Origin: Helicobacter typhlonius
Lineage (GTDB): Bacteria; Campylobacterota; Campylobacteria; Campylobacterales; Helicobacteraceae
Reading direction: 5' to 3'
Assembly: GCF_001460635.1 (NCBI RefSeq)
Contig: NZ_LN907858.1
Span: 1,674,001 to 1,738,000, forward strand
DNA: 64,000 nt
Shown: positions 9,748 to 18,395 of the stretch, in pieces
How positions within the stretch are numbered: position 1 is the first letter of the stretch
Layout of the letters: every line of letters starts with the position of its first letter
The notes under the pieces: model-generated
Database searches by the model: none
Told to the model about the DNA's origin: nothing
Seen by the model: only the letters and a program-made list of their open reading frames with translations
Translations under genes and position numbers: made by a program

Positions 9748-10836
9748 ATGGCAAAAGATTTACTACAAAAAGCCTTAGAGCGCGATGAGCTAAGCGCAGA
9801 GGAGCTAAGCAGGCTTTATGATTATGATATTTTTACTCTAGCAGAGGCGGCACAAAGCATACGCACAAATCTCTATGGAAAAAAGGTATTTTTTAACAAC
9901 AATCGTCATATTAATCCAAGCAATATTTGCGCCGATGTCTGCAAGTTCTGCGCCTTTTCAGCCTCACGCAAAAATCCAAATCCCTATTCTATGAGCATTG
10001 ATGAGATTCTCACCCACGCGCAAACTGCCTACAACAATGGCGCAAAGGAGATTCATATCGTCTCCAGTCATAATCCAGATTATACTTATGATTGGTATTT
10101 TACGCTTTTTAGAGAGATTAAAAAGGCTCTTCCGCAAGTGCATTTAAAGGCACTTACTGCCGCGGAGGTAGATTATATTGATAGAATCTCACATAAGGGC
10201 TACCAAAAAGTGCTTGAAGATATGGTGCAAGTGGGCGTAGATTCTATGCCCGGAGGCGGTGCTGAAATTTTTGATGAAGAGGTGCGCGCTTTTATCTGCA
10301 AGGGCAAGGTAAGTTCCAAAAGATGGCTTGAGATTCACACATATTGGCACAGCCTCGGCAAAATGAGTAATGCCACAATGCTTTTTGGGCATACCGAGCA
10401 AAGAAAACATAGAATCGACCATATGCTGCGTTTGCGCGAAGCTCAAAGCCCAGATGATAAGGTAGCAAACAAGCATGGGGGATTCAATGCCTTTATTCCG
10501 CTTTTGTATCAAAAGGAGAATAACTTTTTAAACATTACAGATTTTCCTACCGGGCAGGAGATTCTAAAAACTATAAGCATAGCGAGAATCTTGCTCCATA
10601 ATATCCCACATATCAAAGCATATTGGGCGACTTTGGGACTTAATCTCGCCATTGTAGCGCAGGATTTTGGTGCAGATGATATGGACGGGACAATCCAAAT
10701 AGAATCAATCCAATCTGCTGCTGGAGCAAAAAGCAAAGGCGGTTTAAGCAAAGAAGAGCTTGTGAGCCAGATTAAAGACGCAGGATTTATTGCCATAGAG
10801 CGAGATTCTTTATACAATGAACTAGCAGAGTGCTAA
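9748..10836 (+). CDS. mqnE: Aminofutalosine synthase, radical SAM enzyme of menaquinone synthesis
   Basis: MqnE joins 3-[(1-carboxyvinyl)oxy]benzoate to SAM, giving aminofutalosine in the futalosine route to menaquinone, the only respiratory quinone of Helicobacter. The radical SAM cluster CADVCKFCAF (C-x3-C-x2-C) lies near residues 65-74. GAKEIHIVSSHNPDYTYDWY and the DSMPGGGAEIFDEEVR region are typical of MqnE/MqnC. Length 362 is normal. The upstream gap contains A/T-rich -10-like boxes (TATACAAT near 9692 and TACAAT at 9728). The next gene starts on the base after the stop. Confidence 0.93.
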   Translation: MAKDLLQKALERDELSAEELSRLYDYDIFTLAEAAQSIRTNLYGKKVFFNNNRHINPSNICADVCKFCAFSASRKNPNPYSMSIDEILTHAQTAYNNGAKEIHIVSSHNPDYTYDWYFTLFREIKKALPQVHLKALTAAEVDYIDRISHKGYQKVLEDMVQVGVDSMPGGGAEIFDEEVRAFICKGKVSSKRWLEIHTYWHSLGKMSNATMLFGHTEQRKHRIDHMLRLREAQSPDDKVANKHGGFNAFIPLLYQKENNFLNITDFPTGQEILKTISIARILLHNIPHIKAYWATLGLNLAIVAQDFGADDMDGTIQIESIQSAAGAKSKGGLSKEELVSQIKDAGFIAIERDSLYNELAEC

Positions 10837-13299
10837 ATGCGTTGCTCCCATTGTCAGCTTGAATACGATGCGGGTGCACTTTATACGCGCTGTGATAAAA
10901 ATGGCAAGGAATTGCATTTTTGTTGTAATGGCTGCGAAAGCGTGTATTTTTTACTCCAAGATTCTCAACTTGATAGCTTTTATGACAAACTCACTAAGCC
11001 CCTCTCTCCGCCCACACAAGAGGTGCAAAAAAACGATTTAATGCGCTTTGATAGTGAGGCTTTTACGCAAAAATATGTTAAGAGCGTGAAAAAAGATGAT
11101 ATGGAGCTTAGCGAAGTGCATTTCATTATCAGCGGGATTCACTGCGCAGCGTGTATTTGGCTCAATGAAAAAATGCTTCTTAATGCAGAGGGTGTAGAAA
11201 GTGTAGCAATTAATTACACCAACAACAAAGCTACAATTATATGGGATAAAAGCAAACTTGCCCTAAGCGAGATTATCGCGCTCATTCGCTCAATTGGCTA
11301 TGACGCATATGTGTATGATAGCAGGATTCAAGAAAGTGCGGATAAAGCACAGATGAAAGAATATTATATCCGCGTCATTGTCGCGCTTTTTTGCACGATG
11401 AATATTATGTGGGTGGCAATCGCACAATATAGCGGATATTTTCTAGGCATACAAGAAGACGCAAAAGATATACTCAATCTTGCCTCCTTTGTCCTCTGCA
11501 CTCCTGCACTCTTTTATTCTGGCTGGGTATTTTATCGCTCAAGCTATTATGGACTTAAAAATGGCTTTATTGGTATGGATTTGCTCGTAGCAGTTGGCTC
11601 TACGCTTACTTATGGCTATTCTATTTATGCTGCACTTACGCGCAGTGGCGAGACTTATTTTGAATCTGTGAGTATGATTATTACCTTCGTGCTTATTGGC
11701 AAATTCCTTGAAGTGCGTGCGCGAAAAAATGCTGGAGACAGCCTTGATAAGCTTAATCATCTTTTGCCTACAAGCGTAATGATAGTTGAAGATTCTGGAG
11801 CAACGCGTGAGGTTACACCCGAAGAAGTGCAAGTAGGAGATAAAATCTTAGTTCGCGCTGGAGAAAAAATCGCTGTTGATGGTGTGCTTTACTCTCAAAA
11901 TGCACTTTTTGATACCAAAGCCATAAGTGGAGAATCTTTGCCTTTAGAAATAAGCAAAGGTGGTGAAGTGCTTTCTGGCTATGTGAATCTTAATCATCAA
12001 ATTTTTTATACTGCAAGCAAAGCGTTTTCACAAAGCCTAATGAGCCATATTATCACCCTTGTAAGCTCCTCGCTCAATCATCGCCCACAGATTCAAAATC
12101 TTGCCAATAGTCTTTCGCAATATTTTTCACGTGTTATTTTAAGCATTGCCCTACTCTGCTTTTTAGGGTGGTATTTTATAGGTGATGTAGGAAGCGAAAA
12201 GGCATTGATGATAGCCATATCTGTGATTATTATCGCTTGTCCTTGTGCATTAGCTCTTGCTACTCCAATCGCCTCTGTGGTGGGGATTGGAGAATCTTAT
12301 AAGCATAATGTGCTTTTTAGAGAGGCGAGATTCCTAGAAAGTCTTGCAAAGGCAAAACTTGTGGTATTTGATAAAACAGGCACTTTAACGCTTGGAGAAC
12401 CAAAAGTGCAAAAATGCCATTTGAATGGGGTGTATGACAAAATGCTGCTTTTGGAATTTGTGCGCTTAAGTAAGCACCCTGTGGCAGAAGGTATCGCGCA
12501 GTTTTTAGAATCAAATAAAGATTTGGCATCTCAAACACAGCACTTTACTTTAGAGCATTTTACGCAATATGATGCCAAAGGCATTAGCGCGGTAGATTCC
12601 CAATCTCGACTTTTTGGTGGGAATCTCGCCTTTCTCGCGCAAAATGGATTTGATATTCCCATTTTGAATCTTGGCGGAGGTATGATTTTTGGCTATGGGA
12701 TTCAAAAAGGGGATAAATGCGTGTTATGCGAGGTTTTTGAACTCTATGATGAGCCAAAACCATTTGCGAGGGAACTCATAGAATCTCTGCGCAAAAAGGG
12801 TGTGGAGAGCGTCTTGCTTAGTGGCGATAGGGAACAAAGTGTGAAAGAAATAAGCGCAAAGTGTGGCATTACACAGGCTTTTTACACTCTATCTCCCTTA
12901 CAAAAGGCAGAGTGGATAGAATCCTATAAACAAAATCACCCAAAAGATGTGCTCGTAATGGTGGGTGATGGGATTAATGACGCCCCGGCATTAAGTAAAA
13001 GTGATGTGGCTATTTCTATGGGCGCAGGGAGTGATATTGCGATTTTGAGTAGCGATGTAGTGATTCTTGATGATAAATTAAGCACATTGTGTAATGCCTT
13101 TGGCATAGCACATAGCACTTTTGGCACGATTAAACAAAATATTATGCTTAGCATTGGCTATAACGCCCTTAGTGTGCCATTGGCTGTGGCAGGACTTGTA
13201 ATACCGCTTTTTGCGGCATTGTCGATGAGTCTTAGCTCGCTCATTGTGGTGCTCAACTCTATGCGACTAAAGAGATTTAAGGGTGTAGATTCACATTAA
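10837..13299 (+). CDS. ccoI: CcoI/FixI-type copper P1B-ATPase for cbb3 oxidase assembly
   Basis: This is a heavy-metal P-type ATPase of 820 residues. It differs from CopA by an N-terminal cysteine-rich segment (MRCSHCQLEY and CCNGCESVYFLLQ) before the heavy-metal-associated domain (SGIHCAACIWLNEK), as in FixI/CcoI, which supply copper to the cbb3-type cytochrome oxidase. Membrane motif CPCALALATP, phosphorylation site DKTGTLTLG and hinge GDGINDAPALS are all present. Translation is coupled to mqnE: the stop and the start abut. Pairing quinone synthesis with oxidase assembly fits a respiratory operon. A separate copper-detoxifying CopA lies at 50 kb. Confidence 0.9.
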   Translation: MRCSHCQLEYDAGALYTRCDKNGKELHFCCNGCESVYFLLQDSQLDSFYDKLTKPLSPPTQEVQKNDLMRFDSEAFTQKYVKSVKKDDMELSEVHFIISGIHCAACIWLNEKMLLNAEGVESVAINYTNNKATIIWDKSKLALSEIIALIRSIGYDAYVYDSRIQESADKAQMKEYYIRVIVALFCTMNIMWVAIAQYSGYFLGIQEDAKDILNLASFVLCTPALFYSGWVFYRSSYYGLKNGFIGMDLLVAVGSTLTYGYSIYAALTRSGETYFESVSMIITFVLIGKFLEVRARKNAGDSLDKLNHLLPTSVMIVEDSGATREVTPEEVQVGDKILVRAGEKIAVDGVLYSQNALFDTKAISGESLPLEISKGGEVLSGYVNLNHQIFYTASKAFSQSLMSHIITLVSSSLNHRPQIQNLANSLSQYFSRVILSIALLCFLGWYFIGDVGSEKALMIAISVIIIACPCALALATPIASVVGIGESYKHNVLFREARFLESLAKAKLVVFDKTGTLTLGEPKVQKCHLNGVYDKMLLLEFVRLSKHPVAEGIAQFLESNKDLASQTQHFTLEHFTQYDAKGISAVDSQSRLFGGNLAFLAQNGFDIPILNLGGGMIFGYGIQKGDKCVLCEVFELYDEPKPFARELIESLRKKGVESVLLSGDREQSVKEISAKCGITQAFYTLSPLQKAEWIESYKQNHPKDVLVMVGDGINDAPALSKSDVAISMGAGSDIAILSSDVVILDDKLSTLCNAFGIAHSTFGTIKQNIMLSIGYNALSVPLAVAGLVIPLFAALSMSLSSLIVVLNSMRLKRFKGVDSH

Positions 13300-13431
13300 A
13301 ATCCTATCGCATAAAAATGGGTAGATTCTAACTAAGCAATGTAAAAATTATATAAGAATTAAAAAATTGAGCGAATCTTATGAAAGTTTAAAGTAATATG
13401 TTGTGTTTTTAAATTTTCACAAGGAGGACTT

Positions 13432-14544
13432 ATGAAAAAACATGTTGTGTTTTTTGAGGCAGTAGGCGGTAGCGACAAAGGCAGAGATGGACACAGAAAA
13501 GACACTGTGCCAATGATGGATTATCTCAAAAAGCTTGGCTGGAATGCAGAAGTCGTGTTTTTCACAGATGAGATTCTAAAAGATGAGGCAAAAAAGAATG
13601 AAATCTATGAATATGTGAAAAAGTCCGCTGATGCGTATGTTTCACGCGTAAATCCGGGGAATCTCAAAGAGGAGAAACTCTATTTTGATGTGTTGCGCGA
13701 ACTTTGTGCTAATGGCGTGATTGGTATGCCTCACCCTGATGCGATGATTGGCTATGGTGCGAAAGATGCTTTGACAAAACTCCGCAATACAGAGCTTGTG
13801 CCAACAGACACTTTGGCGTATTATGACCCAAGTGAAGCGGCAAGAATTGGCGTGAAATGGGAAGCAGGTGGCGAGCACGACTTCAAAAAGAATTTCCCTA
13901 AAACACTTGCAAAAGGTGAGCGCGTTTTGAAACAAAATCGTGGTTCAACAGGTGAGGGGATTTGGCGTGTGCAGATTAAAGATGGTAGCTATGGTAAAGT
14001 GAGCGAATTGCCACTTGATACGATTATCCGCTGCACAGAAGCGGTGGATAATCACGTAGAAGAGCATAAGCTTGGCGAGTTTATGGATTTTTGTGAGAAA
14101 TACCTCAAGGGCGATAATGGTATGCTCGTAGATATGACATTCTTGCCTCGTATTAAAGAAGGTGAGATTAGAATCCTTATGCTTTACAAAGACCCTATTT
14201 ATGTCGTGCATAAAAAACCAGCTGAAGGCGCGGACGCGTTCTCTGCGACACTCTTTAGCGGTGCGAAATATCGCTATGACAAACCAGAGCAATGGAGCAC
14301 CTTAGTGGATTACTTCCTTTCAAATCTCCCAGAGATTAAAACTAAACTTGGCAACTATGACTTGCCTTTGATTTGGACAGCAGACTTTATCCTTGATACT
14401 GATGCAAATGGTAAGGATAAGTATGTTTTGGGTGAGATTAACTGCTCTTGCGTGGGCTTTACTTCTCCTGCAGAATTTTTGGATAAAACCGCGCGCCGCG
14501 TGGCAAATACGATTATCAACATCGTAGAAGATGCGAAGTCATAA
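13432..14544 (+). CDS. ATP-grasp-like protein, probably of the Cj0069 family
   Basis: The 370-residue cytosolic protein has features of an ATP-grasp ligase: a glycine-rich nucleotide loop LKQNRGSTGEGIWRV near residue 165 and, near the end, YVLGEINCSCVGF, where E-x-N is the usual metal/ATP site. From memory it resembles the uncharacterised Cj0069 family of Campylobacter and Helicobacter, so the substrate is unknown. The N-terminus VVFFEAVGGSDKGRDGHRKD is unusually polar and conserved-looking. The AAGGAGGACTT site before the ATG is a near-perfect ribosome binding site, suggesting high expression. It stands alone between two intergenic gaps and is followed by two hairpins. Confidence 0.6.
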   Translation: MKKHVVFFEAVGGSDKGRDGHRKDTVPMMDYLKKLGWNAEVVFFTDEILKDEAKKNEIYEYVKKSADAYVSRVNPGNLKEEKLYFDVLRELCANGVIGMPHPDAMIGYGAKDALTKLRNTELVPTDTLAYYDPSEAARIGVKWEAGGEHDFKKNFPKTLAKGERVLKQNRGSTGEGIWRVQIKDGSYGKVSELPLDTIIRCTEAVDNHVEEHKLGEFMDFCEKYLKGDNGMLVDMTFLPRIKEGEIRILMLYKDPIYVVHKKPAEGADAFSATLFSGAKYRYDKPEQWSTLVDYFLSNLPEIKTKLGNYDLPLIWTADFILDTDANGKDKYVLGEINCSCVGFTSPAEFLDKTARRVANTIINIVEDAKS

Positions 14545-14578
14545 TCGCCTCTTTTTTCTACTTTCTCATTTCTTGGGC

Positions 14579-14600
14579 GAGATTCTATAAATGGAATCTC
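14579..14600. terminator. Hairpin after the ATP-grasp-like gene
   Basis: GAGATTC and GAATCTC are perfect inverted arms around an 8-base loop, 35 bases after the upstream stop. It is the first of two hairpins in this gap and is built from the AGATTCT motif found throughout the window. A T-rich run lies before it, not after it, so termination is an inference. Confidence 0.45.
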
Positions 14601-14622
14601 ACTTGGGAAGCACTTTTAAGGT

Positions 14623-14646
14623 AGCAGATTCTATTAAGAATCTGCT
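14623..14646. terminator. Second hairpin after the ATP-grasp-like gene
   Basis: AGCAGATTCT, loop ATTA, then AGAATCTGCT: a perfect 10-bp stem. It lies in the gap before lpxD and consists of an inverted pair of the AGATTCT/AGAATCT motif. The rest of the gap up to 14790 is A/T-rich and shows no convincing gene. Confidence 0.6.
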
Positions 14647-14790
14647 CCAATTACTCCACATAAATATACAAAAAACAAGCAATTTTGTGCCATTTTTCCT
14701 ACACTCTATCATTTCAAAATCTATCCCACAAATAAATATGCTATCATTGCGCCGTTCATATGAGCGCGTATCTCACTCTAAAGGTATCCT

Positions 14791-15789
14791 ATGCTACTCT
14801 CCACCGCCATTTCTCACGCTTTTAAAGACTATATCGCCCTGCAAAATGCCATTACACACGACTTCGAGCTAAGCGGTATCGCCCCTTTAGAATCCGCCAC
14901 CCCCACGCAAGTAAGCTATATAGACCAAGACAAATACATTGTGTCTCTTGCAGATTCTAAAGCCGGAGCAGTGCTTATCCGCGCAAGTCTAGCCGACAAA
15001 GTCCCTTCTCACATACAACCCCTTATTGTTGAGAATCCTCATCTTGCTTTTGCCCTACTCTCACAGCTTTTTAGCCAAGATGGCTTCTCGCTCACTCACC
15101 GCGAGCCACGCGCTACAAACGCACAAATAGGCGAGAATGTCGTTATAGGCGAGAATGTCAGCATTGGGGAGAATTGCATCATCTATCCAAATGTTGTTAT
15201 AGGCGAGAATGTCAGCATTGGGGAGAATTGTATCATCTATCCAAATGTCGTTATCTATCGCGATACACTCATTGGCAATCGTGTGCGAATCCACGCCGGA
15301 AGTGTGATAGGCTGCGATGGCTTTGGCTACGCACATACAAATGATGGCAAACATATCAAAATCGAACATAACGGGCGCGTTGTGATAGAAGATGATGTGG
15401 AAATTGGGGCAAACAACACGATTGATAGGGCGGTTTTTGGCGAGACACTTATCAAAAAAGGTGCAAAAATCGATAATCTCGTGCAAATCGGGCATAACTG
15501 CATAGTTGGCGAACATAGCATTCTTGTATCGCAAGTAGGATTGGCTGGTTCTACAACCACAGGTAGAAATGTCGTTATGGGTGGGCAGGCAGGCACAGGA
15601 GGGCATATACATATCGGCGACTTCGTGCAGGTGGCTGGTAGAGGCGCAGTAGGTAAGAATCTTCCTCCCAAAACCAAATGGGGCGGACATCCGCTTATGG
15701 AGCTTGATGAGTGGATGAAGTTTTTTGTCTCTCTGCGCAGAATGGTAAAAAACAAAAATCAAAAGACAGATTCAAAACAAAAAGAATAA
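14791..15789 (+). CDS. lpxD: UDP-3-O-acylglucosamine N-acyltransferase
   Basis: LpxD adds the second 3-hydroxyacyl chain to the glucosamine precursor of lipid A. An N-terminal uridine-binding part (to about residue 100) leads into a long left-handed beta-helix of I/V-G-x-x-x-x hexapeptides. SVIGCDGFGYA and the catalytic-His region HIKIEHNGRVVIEDDVEIGANNTIDRA (quoted in part) match LpxD. The C-terminus GGHPLMELDEWMKFFVSLRR is typical. Residues 118-153 contain an exact duplication of one helix coil, annotated separately. ATG at 14791 is preceded by AAGG; the gene is transcribed alone. Confidence 0.96.
   Translation: MLLSTAISHAFKDYIALQNAITHDFELSGIAPLESATPTQVSYIDQDKYIVSLADSKAGAVLIRASLADKVPSHIQPLIVENPHLAFALLSQLFSQDGFSLTHREPRATNAQIGENVVIGENVSIGENCIIYPNVVIGENVSIGENCIIYPNVVIYRDTLIGNRVRIHAGSVIGCDGFGYAHTNDGKHIKIEHNGRVVIEDDVEIGANNTIDRAVFGETLIKKGAKIDNLVQIGHNCIVGEHSILVSQVGLAGSTTTGRNVVMGGQAGTGGHIHIGDFVQVAGRGAVGKNLPPKTKWGGHPLMELDEWMKFFVSLRRMVKNKNQKTDSKQKE
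15142..15249 (+). repeat. 54-bp in-frame tandem duplication inside lpxD
   Basis: Two 54-base units, 15142-15195 and 15196-15249, differ at only two positions (C/T in Cys codon and T/C in the last Val codon). Each encodes VIGENVSIGENCIIYPNV, 18 residues or three hexapeptides, which is exactly one turn of the left-handed beta-helix. The duplication therefore lengthens the helix by one coil without breaking it. Confidence 0.95.
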
Positions 15790-15883
15790 CGCACCCTTAT
15801 CTTTTGAATCTTGTATTTTGTAGTAAGAATTTTTACGCTTTATAACATCACAAATATATAAATCTTTGTTACAAGGTTTAGAT

Positions 15884-16433
15884 ATGACTTACACAAAATA
15901 TTATAACATTCCACTAGGCACAATGATAGGGGCGAGTGATAGAAAATCTCTCTTTGGCTTGTGGTTTGAAGGACAAAAATACATTGCCCCCATTCAAGAA
16001 GCACAACAAAAAGAATTGCCTGTTTTCAAGCAACAAAGCAATGGCTAGAAATGTATTTTGCTGCGAAGAATCCGCCCTTTACCCCGCCTTTATTACTGCA
16101 AGGCAGCGATTTCCGCAAAAATGTGTGGAAAATTTTGCTTAAGATTCCCTTTGGAGAGACAAAGACTTACAAAGAGATTACAGAGCAAATCGCACGCCAA
16201 AGGGGCATTTCTAAGATGTCGGCACAAGCTGTTGGCAATGCAGGGCATAATCCTATCTCCCTCATTATTCCTTGCCACCCAAGTGATAGGAAGCGATAAA
16301 AGTCTCACAGGCTATGCTGGGAGGGGCTAAATCGCAAGATGTGGTTATTAGAGCTAGAAAAAGCAATGTGTTGAAACTACAAAATGAAGAATATTTCACA
16401 GATAAGCCTAAGCGATTTGCAGGGGTGAGATAG
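15884..16433 (+). pseudogene. ogt: Decayed methylated-DNA--protein-cysteine methyltransferase
   Basis: Conceptual translation across several frames gives an Ogt/MGMT protein, which repairs O6-alkylguanine by transfer to its own cysteine: YYNIPLGTMIGASD, then QWLEMYFAAKNPPFTPPLLL, the FGETKTYKEITEQIA helix region, the active-site IIPCH, and the C-terminus GYAG...LNRKMWLLELE. At least four single-base shifts are needed: near 16030, at the CCC near 16278, at the G run near 16318 and at the A run near 16357. All lie in short homopolymers. The active-site cysteine is encoded, but the frame breaks just after it. No full-length product is possible. The original stop would be at 16431-16433. Confidence 0.88.
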
Positions 16434-16470
16434 TTTATATCCCACTTATATTTCACTAGCACTAGGGCTT

Positions 16471-16489
16471 GAATCTTGTGCGAAGATTC
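16471..16489. terminator. Hairpin downstream of the ArsB-like gene
   Basis: GAATCTT, loop GTGCG, AAGATTC, a perfect 7-bp stem starting 10 bases beyond the end of the minus-strand arsB-like gene and 38 bases after the dead ogt gene. It again uses the AGATTC core. Confidence 0.5.
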
Positions 16490-16498
16490 TGTAATACC

Positions 16499-17998
16499 TT
16501 ATGCGAAATACTCCCAACAAATCAAGCCACAAAGCCCCAAAAGCAAAAGGGGCAAAGTGATGAGAAATGCCGCCACCATATAGCGCAAGAAACCTAGTTG
16601 GATTCCATACGCTTTTAATCGAGAGAGCCATAAAAGTGTGGCAAGTGAGCCAATGGGCGTGAGCTTTGCGCCGATATTGCAACCGAGCAAATGTGCAAAA
16701 ATAAGGGCGTTAAAAGTTTCTAATTGCATCCTCAAATCAGCAAGGGCAAGATTGCCGAGCATTACCATAGGCAAATTATTCATCACACTACTACCTATGC
16801 TACTTGCAAACCCCAAACATAGAATCTGCACCTGCTTAGAAAAAGAGGCAAAAAGAGGGAGGGCTTCTGTGAGAAAGCTTAAGATTCCGCCATTTTTGAG
16901 CCCATACACAACGATAAAAAGCCCAAGCGAGAAAAACACGATGCCAAATGGAGCGTCTTTGAGACTTGCAAAAAACTGCATTTTTCTTAAGATTTTTCCA
17001 TAAACAATAGCTAAAAAAGCACAAATAAATGTAAAGAAATAAAGGGGCAAATGAAGTTTATGTGCGTAAAAAATACCAAACAAAAGCACCAATAAGAGAC
17101 TAAAACAAAAAAGTATGCTGCCGCACGAAAATGTGCTTTTGGTGGGCGCAAAATGAAGCATTTTAGGCAAGAATCTTTTAAGCACAAACCAAAACGACAA
17201 AGCCCCCATTATCACAAATATTTGGGGTAAAAGCATAAGCCAAGTAAAGTGCGTAGATTCTAAGCCAAAAAATTGCGCTGTGATGATGTTTGTGAGATTG
17301 GAGATAACAAAAATATTAGAGGCAAAATCGCTCACAAAACTCACAAGGAGCAAAAAGAAAATAAGCGGTGTAAAAAATGAGGCACAATTCAAAGAATGCT
17401 CGCCTTGATACAAATGCGAGGCAGAAAAAAGCGCGAGAACTAAGGGTGTTAAAATAAGAATTGCGCCATCGTTGGCAAAAAATGCACTTAAAAATGTGCT
17501 AAAAAGAATGAGAAAAATATAGAATTTTGCAGTAGAGACTTTGAGAATCTTTGGTGTATTTGTGGTGTGTGAATGAATGTGCGGATTTAGATTCTGCAAA
17601 ATTTGTGCTTTGTTTTGCGAGGTGAGATTTTGCGTGTTTATATGTGAGGCATTAAGAATCTGCGCACTTTCATTTTGTATTTGTGTATTGAGATGATTGA
17701 GCGCATTTTGCATTTGCTCTTTTTTAGGTTCTTTTTGTGCCAAGATTCCTATAATGAGCGAGGAAAGATAGGTGAAAAAGCCAATTTTTTCAAGCGCAAG
17801 AGTGAGTAAAATAAGCCCCACGAGTGTGAGTGTGCTCTCCTCTACCATTGCCCACACACGCAACATATCTTCTACACTCACAAGCCCTAGCACAAAAGCA
17901 GCCAATGCCCCAAGTGTGCTAAAGACCCACAAGGGCAAATTAAAAGGACGCCAATAGATAAAAAACATAGTGAGGGCAAAGAGGAAAAATATCATCAT
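16499..17998 (-). CDS. arsB: ArsB-type arsenite / anion efflux permease
   Basis: A 499-residue membrane protein with about eleven hydrophobic segments. It carries ArsB signatures: FFANDGAILILTPLV, FVSDFASNIFVISNLTNI and, near the end, GCNIGAKLTPIGSLATLLW. ArsB exports arsenite, alone or with an ArsA ATPase. No arsR, arsC or arsA gene is nearby. Between the third and fourth hydrophobic segments (about residues 90-155) sits a hydrophilic insertion very rich in Asn, Gln and His, which is not a usual part of the family. ArsB belongs to the wider ion transporter superfamily, so a different anion is possible. Confidence 0.85.
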   Translation of the reverse strand: MMIFFLFALTMFFIYWRPFNLPLWVFSTLGALAAFVLGLVSVEDMLRVWAMVEESTLTLVGLILLTLALEKIGFFTYLSSLIIGILAQKEPKKEQMQNALNHLNTQIQNESAQILNASHINTQNLTSQNKAQILQNLNPHIHSHTTNTPKILKVSTAKFYIFLILFSTFLSAFFANDGAILILTPLVLALFSASHLYQGEHSLNCASFFTPLIFFLLLVSFVSDFASNIFVISNLTNIITAQFFGLESTHFTWLMLLPQIFVIMGALSFWFVLKRFLPKMLHFAPTKSTFSCGSILFCFSLLLVLLFGIFYAHKLHLPLYFFTFICAFLAIVYGKILRKMQFFASLKDAPFGIVFFSLGLFIVVYGLKNGGILSFLTEALPLFASFSKQVQILCLGFASSIGSSVMNNLPMVMLGNLALADLRMQLETFNALIFAHLLGCNIGAKLTPIGSLATLLWLSRLKAYGIQLGFLRYMVAAFLITLPLLLLGLCGLICWEYFA

Positions 17999-18011
17999 TT
18001 AACCACCTTGA

Positions 18012-18395
18012 GATTCTATAAATTTTTGAGAATCTAGCCGAGTGTGCGAGTTGCATAAAATGCTAAATCTTGTCTCCATTACAGCAAAAATGTAAGAAAA
18101 TGCGATACAAATTGTGTTGATAGAATCTTGATACATTCCTTGATAAATCATCTCCGCTCCTCACGCTAAAATAAAATGTATTATTCAATATTTCTGTAAA
18201 AACACGCTTAAAAGTTGCTTATTTAGGATTTTAAAAGCCAACTTCCTACCACAACTTTTCATAATTTTTTTAATTTTTCTATCCACAATACAGCCTTAAA
18301 GATTCCCCATTAATTTACTTCATATATTTGACACATTTTTTATTTTTATATATATTTGATGTGAAAGTTCAACCCTTAAGTTACAAGGAATCTTA
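18012..18395 (+). promoter_or_regulatory. Divergent intergenic region with a near-consensus sigma-70 promoter
   Basis: The gap between the arsB-like gene and the MBOAT gene is A/T-rich and has no gene. TTGACA at 18328-18333, a 17-base spacer and TATATT at 18351-18356 make a promoter for the MBOAT gene, about 40 bases before its ATG. AGATTCT (18011-18017) and AGAATCT (18029-18035) form an inverted pair near the arsB-like start, possibly in its leader RNA. A good -35 box is uncommon in Helicobacter, so this promoter may be strong. Confidence 0.65.

Noticed and set aside
14591-14872. 93-codon plus-strand frame before lpxD
   Set aside because: It crosses the second hairpin and the lpxD start, has no ribosome binding site and is not protein-like.
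15061-15762. 233-codon minus-strand frame opposite lpxD
   Set aside because: Its repeated pattern is only the complement of the lpxD hexapeptide repeats.
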